Below are positions 25,091 through 31,967 of a DNA stretch of 32,137 nt, piece by piece. This DNA is from Butyrivibrio sp. AE2015. GTDB lineage: Bacteria; Bacillota; Clostridia; Lachnospirales; Lachnospiraceae. The DNA is taken from positions 1-32,137 of the forward strand of contig NZ_ATVR01000037.1 of NCBI RefSeq assembly GCF_000420825.1. The letters run 5' to 3'. The translations under genes were made by a program, and so were the position numbers. The notes beneath the pieces were generated by a model. It worked only from the letters and a program-made list of their open reading frames with translations. It searched no databases and was not told the DNA's origin. Within the stretch, counting starts at the first letter, position 1; each line of letters begins with the position of its first letter.

Positions 25091-27592
25091 ATGGGAATTT
25101 ACGATACACTTAATGCGCAGCAGAAAAAAGCTGTGCTTCAGACAGACGGACCTGTGCTGATACTTGCCGGAGCGGGTTCCGGAAAAACAAGGGTTTTAAC
25201 GCACAGGGTTGCCTATTTGATAGATGAATGCAATGTCAATCCCTGGAACATCATGGCAATCACTTTTACCAATAAGGCAGCAGGTGAGATGCGTGAGAGG
25301 GTTGATAAGATAGTAGGATTCGGAGCAGAGAGCATCTGGGTTTCAACTTTTCATTCAAGCTGCGTAAGGATCCTTAGAAGATATGCTGACAGACTTGGAT
25401 ATGGAAATAACTTCACAATCTATGACACAGATGATTCCAAGTCTCTTATGAAAGATATTTGTAAAAAATATCAGCTTGAGACTACAACACTTAAGCTTCG
25501 CGGAATCATGGGAAGCATTTCAAAGTGTAAGGACAATCTGGTTACAACCAATGAGTATGCATTAAACACTCAGAATGAATATAACAAGGTTCGAATCTCC
25601 AAGGCATATACAGAGTATCAGAATGCTCTTAAAAAGAACAATGCCATGGATTTCGATGACCTGATCTTTAATACTGTTGAGCTCTTTAAAAAGAATCCTG
25701 ATGTTCTTGAATATTATCAGGACAGATTCCGTTATATCATGGTGGATGAGTATCAGGATACCAATAATGCCCAGTTTGAGTTCATTAGACTTCTGGCAGA
25801 TAAATACAGGAATCTATGCGTAGTGGGTGATGATGATCAGAGTATCTATCGCTTCAGAGGAGCCAATATCAGGAATATTCTTGACTTTGAAAAGGTATAT
25901 CCTGATGCGACAGTAATAAAGCTTGAGCAGAACTACCGTTCAACGCAGCAGATCCTTGATGCAGCCAATGCAGTTATCGGAAACAACTACGGCCGTAAGG
26001 AAAAAGCTCTTTGGACTGAAGAAAAAGACGGTGAAAAGGTTCACCTTCGTCAGTTTGATACTGCATATGATGAGGCTGAGTTTATTGCTGCAGACATAGG
26101 AAAACTTAAGAGAAACGGTAAGCTTTCTTTCAGCGATACAGCTGTTTTATACAGAACAAATGCTCAGTCCAGACTTATAGAAGAGCGATTTGTTCATGAG
26201 GGAATTCCTTATGACATCGTCGGTGGTACGAACTTCTATTCCAGACGAGAGATAAAAGATCTTTTGGCTTATCTTAAGACTATTGATAACGGCAGAGATG
26301 ACATTGCAGTTAAAAGAATAATAAATGTGCCAAAGAGGGGCATTGGCGCTACTACACTTGAGTATGTGCAGAATTATGCGGATGAGAGGCAGATAAGCTT
26401 CTTTGATGCCCTGTGCGAAGCGGACCAGATAATGGCTGTTAGCAGAAGTGCTTCAAAACTAAAAGACTTTGTAACTATGATAAGGGCTTTCAGGACCAAG
26501 CAAAAGTCCTACTCTTTGGAAGAACTTCTCAAAGACGTTATAGACATTACAGGTTATATGGACTTTTTGAAGACGTTGGATGATGACGATGACAGCGGAG
26601 ACAATGACAGAGCTGCCAATGTGGACGAGCTTATATCCAAGATCGCAGCATATGAGGAAAATGATGAGGTTGAGGAACCAACTCTTTCAGGCTTCCTTGA
26701 AGAAGTTGCCCTTGTTGCTGATATAGACAGGATTGGAGAGGACAATGAGAAAGTTCTTCTTATGACTCTTCACAGTGCCAAGGGACTTGAGTTTGAACAC
26801 GTTTATCTGGCAGGAATGGAAGAAAATGTTTTCCCTTCATATATGACATTGCAGACTGAAGATTCTGATCCGGAAGGAATAGAGGAAGAGCGAAGACTTG
26901 CCTATGTTGGAATTACCAGGGCAAAGAGAAACTTAACTCTTACAGCGGCAAAGCGCAGAATGGTAAGAGGAGAGACCTGGTTTAACCAACTCAGCAGATT
27001 TGTAAAAGAGATTCCCGGTGAGTATTTAGACAGGGAGAAACCACAGCTTGATAAGCCGGCATTTCTTTTTGATGATGGCGACTCTATCGATGAATACGAG
27101 GGAGTTGAGGACACCTACGGAACTTCTGGAAGATATAGTGATGAGGACGATTCCTATCGCAGTTCCGGAAGATACGGCAATGGAGATTCCTACGGAAAAT
27201 CAGGCGGATATTCCGGTATTGGCGTAAAGTCATCCTACCAGAATAAGAACTTTGGAAACGATAATGGCGCGTCTCAGCTTTCTAACAGTTACAAGATAAA
27301 AGCAAAGCCTGCGCCTAAAAAGCCAAGGGCTGTTCCACAGAGTAAGCCATATATTGCGACAGCAGCCAAGACTCATGTCAAAGGCTCTCTTGCAGGTATC
27401 TCCAAAGGCATGCCTATGAAGACTGCAAAGCCTGAATATGAGACAGGGGACAGAGTTTCTCATATCAAATATGGTATTGGCACAGTCACTTCTTTGGAAG
27501 AAGGACCTAGAGATTACAAGGTAACAGTTAATTTTGACGATTGCGGACAGAAAATCATGTATGCCGCTTTTGCAAAATTAAAAAAGATGTGA
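25091..27592 (+). CDS. pcrA: ATP-dependent DNA helicase PcrA/UvrD
   Basis: This 833-residue superfamily 1A helicase unwinds DNA 3'-5' in nucleotide excision repair and removes RecA from DNA. Motifs in order: Q-motif LNAQQKKAV, motif I GAGSGKTRVLTHR, Ia ITFTNKAAGEMRERV, II VDEYQDTNNAQ, III GDDDQSIYRFRGA, IV EQNYRSTQQIL, V MTLHSAKGLEFEHVYL and VI EEERRLAYVGITRAK. About residues 665-720 form a low-complexity Gly/Ser/Tyr/Asp linker with repeated SGRY and DSY units. The last 45 residues (GDRVSHIKYGIGTVTSLEEG) form the Tudor-like C-terminal domain that in PcrA contacts RNA polymerase. The linker is longer and more repetitive than I would expect. Confidence 0.95.
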   Translation: MGIYDTLNAQQKKAVLQTDGPVLILAGAGSGKTRVLTHRVAYLIDECNVNPWNIMAITFTNKAAGEMRERVDKIVGFGAESIWVSTFHSSCVRILRRYADRLGYGNNFTIYDTDDSKSLMKDICKKYQLETTTLKLRGIMGSISKCKDNLVTTNEYALNTQNEYNKVRISKAYTEYQNALKKNNAMDFDDLIFNTVELFKKNPDVLEYYQDRFRYIMVDEYQDTNNAQFEFIRLLADKYRNLCVVGDDDQSIYRFRGANIRNILDFEKVYPDATVIKLEQNYRSTQQILDAANAVIGNNYGRKEKALWTEEKDGEKVHLRQFDTAYDEAEFIAADIGKLKRNGKLSFSDTAVLYRTNAQSRLIEERFVHEGIPYDIVGGTNFYSRREIKDLLAYLKTIDNGRDDIAVKRIINVPKRGIGATTLEYVQNYADERQISFFDALCEADQIMAVSRSASKLKDFVTMIRAFRTKQKSYSLEELLKDVIDITGYMDFLKTLDDDDDSGDNDRAANVDELISKIAAYEENDEVEEPTLSGFLEEVALVADIDRIGEDNEKVLLMTLHSAKGLEFEHVYLAGMEENVFPSYMTLQTEDSDPEGIEEERRLAYVGITRAKRNLTLTAAKRRMVRGETWFNQLSRFVKEIPGEYLDREKPQLDKPAFLFDDGDSIDEYEGVEDTYGTSGRYSDEDDSYRSSGRYGNGDSYGKSGGYSGIGVKSSYQNKNFGNDNGASQLSNSYKIKAKPAPKKPRAVPQSKPYIATAAKTHVKGSLAGISKGMPMKTAKPEYETGDRVSHIKYGIGTVTSLEEGPRDYKVTVNFDDCGQKIMYAAFAKLKKM

Positions 27593-27636
27593 GTAGACCA
27601 GAATTCTCAGTGAAGTAATGAATGAGCTTGGAATTA

Positions 27637-27645
27637 TGGTATACT
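27637..27645 (+). promoter_or_regulatory. Extended -10 promoter before the acidic-tailed membrane protein
   Basis: TG-G-TATACT (27637-27645) is an extended -10 element about 38 bases before the ATG at 27683, which is preceded by AAAGGGG. No good -35 box. Confidence 0.5.
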
Positions 27646-27682
27646 GATATTAATAAATTTTTCTTATAGAAAGGGGTTACTT

Positions 27683-27949
27683 ATGGAAGTAAAAACAAAG
27701 ATCGATGACATTATTGAAATGACACGTATTAACGAACTTCTCGACAAGAGAGAGGCTGCAAATGCTAAGAAGCCTTCCAACGTGATCCTGTGGTGTTTGG
27801 CTGTTCTTGGTTCTATTTCAGCGGTTGCGATCATTTCTTATCTTGTTTATCGCTACATGACACCGGCATTTGAAGATGATTATTATGATGATGACTTCGA
27901 TGATTTCGAAGATGACTTCGACGACGATGACTTCATCAAGGAAAGTTAA
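27683..27949 (+). CDS. Small single-pass membrane protein with acidic C-terminal tail
   Basis: This 88-residue protein is of unknown function. Residues 1-32 are charged and helical, residues about 33-57 form one hydrophobic segment (NVILWCLAVLGSISAVAI and onward), and the last 27 residues are extremely acidic: FEDDYYDDDFDDFEDDFDDD and so on, almost only Asp, Phe, Tyr and Glu. A good AAAGGGG ribosome binding site and its own promoter support it being real. Lys/Arg-rich N-terminus and the Asp tail give no clear topology. The gene ends ten bases before the methyltransferase gene. I do not recognise a named family. Confidence 0.75.
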   Translation: MEVKTKIDDIIEMTRINELLDKREAANAKKPSNVILWCLAVLGSISAVAIISYLVYRYMTPAFEDDYYDDDFDDFEDDFDDDDFIKES

Positions 27950-27959
27950 GAATTAAAAA

Positions 27960-29363
27960 GTGAAGAAAAAAGAAGTTTATACAGGAATAGTAAAAAGGGT
28001 TGAATTCCCTAACAAAGGAATAATAGAGGCTCCTGATGGGAAGATCGCTGTTAAGGGCGTTCTTCCTGATCAGAAAGTTTCAGTACAGATACAGAAAGTA
28101 AGAAATGGTAAGGCAGAAGGAAGACTTTTGGAAGTCTTAGAAGAAGCTCCTGACTGCATTGAAAGCCCATGCATTCATTTCGGAAAATGCGGTGGCTGCA
28201 GTTACCTTACAATGCCTTATGTTAAGGAACTAGGCCTTAAGGAACAGCAGGTAAGAAGCTTACTTAAGCCTGCAGTAGAAAGAAATACTACAAGGTTTAC
28301 CTGGGAGGGCATCAAAGTAAGCCCTATTAAGTTTGCCTACAGAAATAAGATGGAGTTCTCATTTGGTGACGAAGTCATGGGAGGACCCCTTTGTCTTGGC
28401 ATGCACAAAAAAGGAAGCTTTTATGACATTGTAACTGTCAGCGGCTGCAGAATTGTCGACGATGATTACAGGGCTATCCTTTCAGCAACACTGGATTATT
28501 TTTCACCTATGTATGACAGAAAAGAAATCTCTTTTTACCATAGGATGAAACAGGAGGGCTACTTAAGGCATCTCCTTGTTAGAAAGGCAGTCAGAACCGG
28601 AGATATCCTGGTTGACCTTATCACAACAACTCAGGAAGAGCATGATCTTACAGGCTTTAAGGAAGCTCTTTTAAACCTTGAGCTTGAGGGAAGGATCACA
28701 GGAATCCTTCACACAAAGAATGATTCTCTTGCTGATGCTGTAATCGATGAAGGCACTGAGATCTTATATGGTCAGGACTTTTTCTATGAGCAGCTTTTAG
28801 GCCTTAAGTTCAGGATCACTCCTTTCTCATTTTTCCAGACTAACAGCTTAAGTGCTGAGGTTCTGTATCAGACAGTAAGAGGCTATATTCAGAGTCTCTA
28901 CGATCAGAAGAACATAAAGCAGGATGGCGTAATTTACGACCTCTATTCAGGCACCGGCACAATAGCGCAGCTTCTTGCGCCTGTTGCCACCAAAGTTATT
29001 GGTGTTGAGATCGTTGAGGAAGCAGTTGAAGCCGCGAAAGAGAATGCAAGGCTTAACCACCTCGATAACTGCGAATTTATCGCAGGCGATGTGCTTAAGG
29101 TTCTGGATGATATCGAAGTAAAACCTGATCTTATTATCCTTGATCCGCCTCGTGACGGAATTAATCCTAAGGCTCTTACCAAGATCATAAATTATGACGT
29201 AAACTACATTATTTACGTCTCCTGTAAACCAACATCTCTTGCCCGCGACCTGGAAATCTTCCAGCAGAACGGCTACATGATGAGCCGCGCCGTAGCTGTG
29301 GATCAATTCCCGTGGACAAGCCATGTAGAGACGGTTGTCCTGCTTACTAAGACAACCGCTTAA
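27960..29363 (+). CDS. rlmD: 23S rRNA (uracil-5-)-methyltransferase, RlmD/RlmCD type
   Basis: This 467-residue SAM-dependent enzyme forms 5-methyluridine in rRNA (in B. subtilis RlmCD makes m5U747 and m5U1939). It has an N-terminal TRAM domain (about 1-60), the iron-sulfur cysteines Cys71-x5-Cys77-x2-Cys80 with Cys163 as fourth ligand, the SAM motif YDLYSGTGTIAQLL, LDPPRDGINPKAL, catalytic Cys422 in YVSCKPTSLARDL, and the C-terminal HVETVVLL. Start is GTG at 27960, ten bases after the preceding stop; GGAAAG upstream is somewhat distant. The iron-sulfur cluster separates it from plain TrmA. It could be called RlmCD; the exact target uridine cannot be told here. Confidence 0.9.
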   Translation: MKKKEVYTGIVKRVEFPNKGIIEAPDGKIAVKGVLPDQKVSVQIQKVRNGKAEGRLLEVLEEAPDCIESPCIHFGKCGGCSYLTMPYVKELGLKEQQVRSLLKPAVERNTTRFTWEGIKVSPIKFAYRNKMEFSFGDEVMGGPLCLGMHKKGSFYDIVTVSGCRIVDDDYRAILSATLDYFSPMYDRKEISFYHRMKQEGYLRHLLVRKAVRTGDILVDLITTTQEEHDLTGFKEALLNLELEGRITGILHTKNDSLADAVIDEGTEILYGQDFFYEQLLGLKFRITPFSFFQTNSLSAEVLYQTVRGYIQSLYDQKNIKQDGVIYDLYSGTGTIAQLLAPVATKVIGVEIVEEAVEAAKENARLNHLDNCEFIAGDVLKVLDDIEVKPDLIILDPPRDGINPKALTKIINYDVNYIIYVSCKPTSLARDLEIFQQNGYMMSRAVAVDQFPWTSHVETVVLLTKTTA

Positions 29364-29396
29364 CCATGCGGGTTTGAAACGGTTTTAGAAGGAAAC

Positions 29397-29652
29397 ATGT
29401 CGACTAAAATCGAAGCAAAAATTATGTACTTATGGCGTACAAGTACATTTGGGGGATAGGAAAAAAGACCTATCTGCGGACAATGTTTCTGTACGCAAAT
29501 ATATAAGGATTTTATATCGTACGCCAAGATGTATCTTGATGGCTTTTGAGGAAGATAACTCCGCGGAGAGGTATCGAGAAGAGGCATAGGTATTGGCGGA
29601 CGTGAAAAAAGGATTGAGAGCTCACCATATTGTGGTGGGCTTTATTTTTTTG
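29397..29652 (+). ncRNA. Candidate structured RNA: chain of hairpins ending in a terminator
   Basis: After rlmD, a 255-base stretch holds a series of hairpins: ATGTACTT/AAGTACAT (29424-29431 with 29441-29448), GATAGG/CCTATC (29455-29460 with 29469-29474), GTACG+ATATAA with TTATAT+CGTAC (29491-29506 with 29512-29522), GCC+AAGA with TCTT+GGC (29523-29529 with 29534-29543) and the palindrome CTCCGCGGAG (29559-29568), closed by an intrinsic terminator. The loop of the first hairpin (GGCGTAC, 29434-29440) is perfectly complementary to 29519-29525, so alternative pairings are possible. Two short frames lie inside (a 20-codon one from the ATG at 29397 behind AGAAGGA, and a longer one without ATG), so coding is not excluded. 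No known RNA family recognised. Confidence 0.4.
29619..29652 (+). terminator. Intrinsic terminator in the rlmD downstream region
   Basis: AGCTCACCA pairs with TGGTGGGCT (one T-G pair) around TATTG and is followed by TTATTTTTTT. It ends transcription from rlmD or from the candidate structured RNA. Confidence 0.8.
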
Positions 29653-29771
29653 GACGGAGCTAGAATACAAGTAGTACGGTTTATCTGAAAAAAAATAGAT
29701 CTTAATAGTATTTTAATGGAAATAGAGAATTGTATACAAATGTACTAGGTATTTTGCCAGGGCCCTATTGT

Positions 29772-29984
29772 TCATTTATCCCATATATGAGTAATAATGC
29801 TTTTTGCAATGGTAGTTGTATCTTTTGTGTCAGCGTCAATAACAATTGCATTTTGATCTGCCACATTATCTAAAAAAACACATTGATAATCGTACCATTG
29901 TAGTGCATACTGTTTGCATTTTTTGCAACAACCATTTTGTACATTTGTAAAAATGATATAGTTCCGATGATAGGCGAAATGATG
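29772..29984 (-). pseudogene. 3' remnant of an unidentified minus-strand gene
   Basis: Seventy codons are open on the minus strand with no ATG, GTG or TTG before codon 39, ending in a normal stop. The reading is protein-like: AYHRNYIIFTNVQNGCC, KKCKQYALQWYDYQCVF, LDNVADQNAIVIDADTKD, TTTIAKSIITHIWDK. A Cys pair spaced CxxC sits in a basic context. No start codon or ribosome binding site exists, and an in-frame TAG closes the upstream side within the promoter of the next gene, so the 5' part has been lost. The alternation of hydrophobic strands and a terminal helix suggests an alpha/beta protein end. I cannot name the family. Confidence 0.45.
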
Positions 29985-29991
29985 CTATAAT
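29983..29991 (+). promoter_or_regulatory. Extended -10 promoter of the DUF4869/ATPase cassette
   Basis: TG-C-TATAAT (29983-29991) is a consensus extended -10 element about 50 bases before the ATG at 30042. No good -35 box is seen. TTAGGTGA about 10 bases before the ATG is the ribosome binding site. Confidence 0.5.
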
Positions 29992-30041
29992 ATCATAAGA
30001 TATACGGAAATAATGAGACTTCATTTATTAGGTGAACAAAA

Positions 30042-30479
30042 ATGCTAAGAATATTTTTTGGTGAAAAAGAAGATGTAATGCATGGACCATCATGGTTCAG
30101 ATTCAATTATGATGAAGAATGGCTGGCAGATCCTTTTGTGGAAGAGATGATGACTGATATAGATAAGTCACATTATAAGGGAGGACAGCTGATAGAAAGT
30201 GATGTTTTAGGACCAATTCCACCAGAGAAACTATCCGGTGGATTGCAAACTCTGATTTGCATTTATAAAAGACCTGATCTTGTTTTTAATGCCACAAGCT
30301 GTGGCGAAAACTGTGCAAAATGGCTTGCAGAGATTGGCAGAAGAGAGGATATCACCATTAATCTTAGGTATTATATGCCCTTTGATGATTGCAACGATAT
30401 AGAGATTGAAATTCTTAATGATAATATCAAAGTAACAAATGCCAAGGATTATATGCATGAAGCATTAAAATATGTTTGA
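30042..30479 (+). CDS. DUF4869 family protein
   Basis: This 145-residue soluble protein matches the DUF4869 pattern as I remember it: MLRIFFGE at the start, NYDEEWLADPFVEEMMTDID, the block SDVLGPIPPEKLSGGLQTL, and FNATSCGENCAKWLAEIG with three Cys-containing positions (two Cys four residues apart). The C-terminal RYYMPF and EIEILND complete the domain. No signal peptide, membrane segment or catalytic signature is seen. Its gene is followed after 21 bases by the P-loop ATPase gene, and the two share one promoter. Family function is unknown to me. The pairing suggests that it senses or recognises something for the ATPase, or is an antitoxin-like partner; this is inference. Confidence 0.75.
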   Translation: MLRIFFGEKEDVMHGPSWFRFNYDEEWLADPFVEEMMTDIDKSHYKGGQLIESDVLGPIPPEKLSGGLQTLICIYKRPDLVFNATSCGENCAKWLAEIGRREDITINLRYYMPFDDCNDIEIEILNDNIKVTNAKDYMHEALKYV

Positions 30480-30500
30480 TGACTAGGAAGTATTTTATAT

Positions 30501-31478
30501 ATGAAGAATAAACATCATGTAGTTGTTGAATCAAAACGACTAAAATATGAATTTGATATAAAGAGGAATATTACTGTTATTCAAGGCGATAGCGCTTCTG
30601 GAAAGACTACTCTTTTGGATCTATTGGGGACGCATTCTAGATATGGAAAAGAGAGTGGCATTAGTGTACAGTCAGATGTTCCTTGCGTGGTATTTGGTGG
30701 AGATGCTAGTCTTTGGAAGATTATTTTGGAAGCTTATCAAGATAGCATAGTGTTTATAGATGAAGATTATCCATTTATATATTCCAAAGATTTTGCAGAG
30801 TTGGTACAGGCTTCTTCAAATTATTTTGTTTTGATTACAAGACAGCCTCTATATAATCTGCCGTATAGTGTTCAGGAAATCTACGGCATCAGAACAACAG
30901 GTAAATACCACTATCCAGAGCAAGTTTATCATGAGTTTTACAGAATTTATGATGATTCAAATGAAACACTGGATAAAGAAGTTCTAGTGTTGGTAGAAGA
31001 CTCAAAGTCGGGATATCAGTTCTTTTCTAAGGCATTCAAACAAGGCGAGTGTGTGAGTGTAGAAGGAAACTCACAGTTTGTTGGAAAAATCGAGAACGCC
31101 GAAGAAAATAAGAAAGTGGTTGTAATTGCTGATGGAGCAGCCTTTGGTGCCTATGTTGCCAAGGTCACTACTATAGCAAAAAGTAGAAAAGATGTAATGC
31201 TATATTTCCCAGAGTCATTCGAATGGCTAATTCTCAAATCAGGAGTAATTGGAATTAAGGACTTGGATGATATACTTGCTGAGCCTGAGAAATATATTGA
31301 AAGCAGGGAGTTCCTTAGCTGGGAGAGATATTTCACTGATCTGCTTATGACAGCAACTGCTGATGATAGCATTAAGAAATATGATAAGAGCCAGTTAAAG
31401 CCTTATTATATTGAAGGCAAGAACAAAGATGCTATTATCGCTGTTTTACCTGAAGAGTTAAGAAAAATCATGGGGTAA
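30501..31478 (+). CDS. Compact P-loop ATPase with Toprim-like second half
   Basis: This 325-residue protein has Walker A GDSASGKTT (Gly29-Thr36) right after an N-terminal beta hairpin, as in ABC-type ATPases, and a Walker B IVFIDEDYPF (Ile83-Glu88) only about 50 residues later. There is no LSGGQ signature or helical insertion between them. FVLITRQPLYNLP (109-121) is in the place of the switch block. Residues 160-245 resemble a Toprim-like Rossmann fold: VLVLVEDSKSGYQFF (Glu166), VVVIADGAAFG (Asp211) and FPESFEWLIL (Glu241), similar in order to OLD-type ATPase-Toprim nucleases, but the second Asp of the usual DxD is Ala213. AGGAAG precedes the ATG by 11 bases. Function is unknown; a defence or nuclease-related role is a guess. 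Confidence 0.6.
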   Translation: MKNKHHVVVESKRLKYEFDIKRNITVIQGDSASGKTTLLDLLGTHSRYGKESGISVQSDVPCVVFGGDASLWKIILEAYQDSIVFIDEDYPFIYSKDFAELVQASSNYFVLITRQPLYNLPYSVQEIYGIRTTGKYHYPEQVYHEFYRIYDDSNETLDKEVLVLVEDSKSGYQFFSKAFKQGECVSVEGNSQFVGKIENAEENKKVVVIADGAAFGAYVAKVTTIAKSRKDVMLYFPESFEWLILKSGVIGIKDLDDILAEPEKYIESREFLSWERYFTDLLMTATADDSIKKYDKSQLKPYYIEGKNKDAIIAVLPEELRKIMG

Positions 31479-31568
31479 ATAGGACTTATTTGTCCGCTAT
31501 TTCTTAACCCCTTCACCGCAAACTATGTAAAAAGGGGTGAACATACCAAAGCCTAGTATCTACGCAGT

Positions 31569-31634
31569 ATGTTTAAATTGTCTGCAGTAGTACCGCATGT
31601 TGAGACGGTAGTACTGCTAACCAAAGTAGATTAA
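31569..31634 (+). pseudogene. C-terminal remnant of a second RlmD/TrmA-family methyltransferase
   Basis: The last codons of this short frame read MFKLSAVVPHVETVVLLTKVD and stop. PHVETVVLLTK is the family-specific C-terminus of RNA m5U methyltransferases and is identical from HVE to TK with the intact gene ending at 29363. The ten shared codons differ at six positions, all third bases, so both copies were shaped by coding selection before this one was lost. An in-frame TAG lies four codons upstream of the ATG, and no body of the enzyme is present. It is therefore a decayed paralogue or the trace of a deletion. Confidence 0.65.
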
Positions 31635-31664
31635 AAGAATTACTGAAAAAGCCTAAATAATAAG

Positions 31665-31715
31665 GATTCCGATAGAATACCCTAAAGTTGGAGAGTTCTT
31701 TCGGAATCTTTTTTT
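31665..31715 (+). terminator. Intrinsic terminator after the methyltransferase remnant
   Basis: GATTCCGA-T-AGAA pairs with TTCT-T-TCGGAATC (12 pairs, one mismatch) around a loop of about 18 bases, followed by TTTTTTT. It presumably ended the transcript of the lost methyltransferase gene and now also serves the cassette. Confidence 0.75.
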
Positions 31716-31860
31716 ACTGCTTTACTAGTAGTTCTGTATACTGGGACATGTAGGGGGAAACTGAATAACTATTAGTATTGCATCGGTTAAAGGCAAGTAT
31801 TATCAAAAGGTAGACCCAAAGCAGGTGTTACTATTCACAGATAAATGAAAGTGAAGAATG

Positions 31861-31888
31861 AAGCTCACATCAGTAGGCTTTATTTTTA
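31861..31888 (+). terminator. Terminator-like hairpin
   Basis: AAGCTCAC pairs with GTAGGCTT (one mismatch, one T-G pair) around ATCA, followed by TATTTTTATT. It resembles the hairpin at 29619-29652 in arm sequence and tail. Confidence 0.5.
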
Positions 31889-31967
31889 TTGTTGAAACGG
31901 TTAGAATCTTTGTATTAAGCAAATCGGGATTTATTGAGATGATAATGCTAGAAAGGAATAATAAAGA

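Larger units (their letters stand above)
29653..30041. other. Intergenic stretch holding a gene remnant and the cassette promoter
   Basis: No intact gene. It contains the minus-strand remnant (29772-29984) and, overlapping its broken end, the promoter of the downstream cassette. The first 110 bases are AT-rich with nothing recognisable. Confidence 0.5.
31479..31967. other. Intergenic stretch with a methyltransferase remnant and two terminators
   Basis: No intact gene. A stem pairs CCCCTT (31508-31513) with AAGGGG (31531-31536). The remnant at 31569-31634 and terminators at 31665 and 31861 are listed separately. An open stretch of 26 codons ending at 31848 (ASVKGKYYQKVDPKQVLLF) may be another decayed gene end but is short enough for chance. 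Confidence 0.5.

Noticed and set aside
29424..29568. CRISPR array
   Set aside because: The repeated units are inverted hairpins of different sequence, not regularly spaced direct repeats, and no cas gene is present.
29360..29587. 75-codon minus-strand frame after rlmD
   Set aside because: It overlaps the hairpin array, whose inverted repeats make both strands look alike; the translation is not protein-like and no ribosome binding site was found.
31767..31848. 26-codon open stretch with protein-like reading before the last terminator
   Set aside because: Too short to distinguish from chance; mentioned only as a possible decayed gene end.
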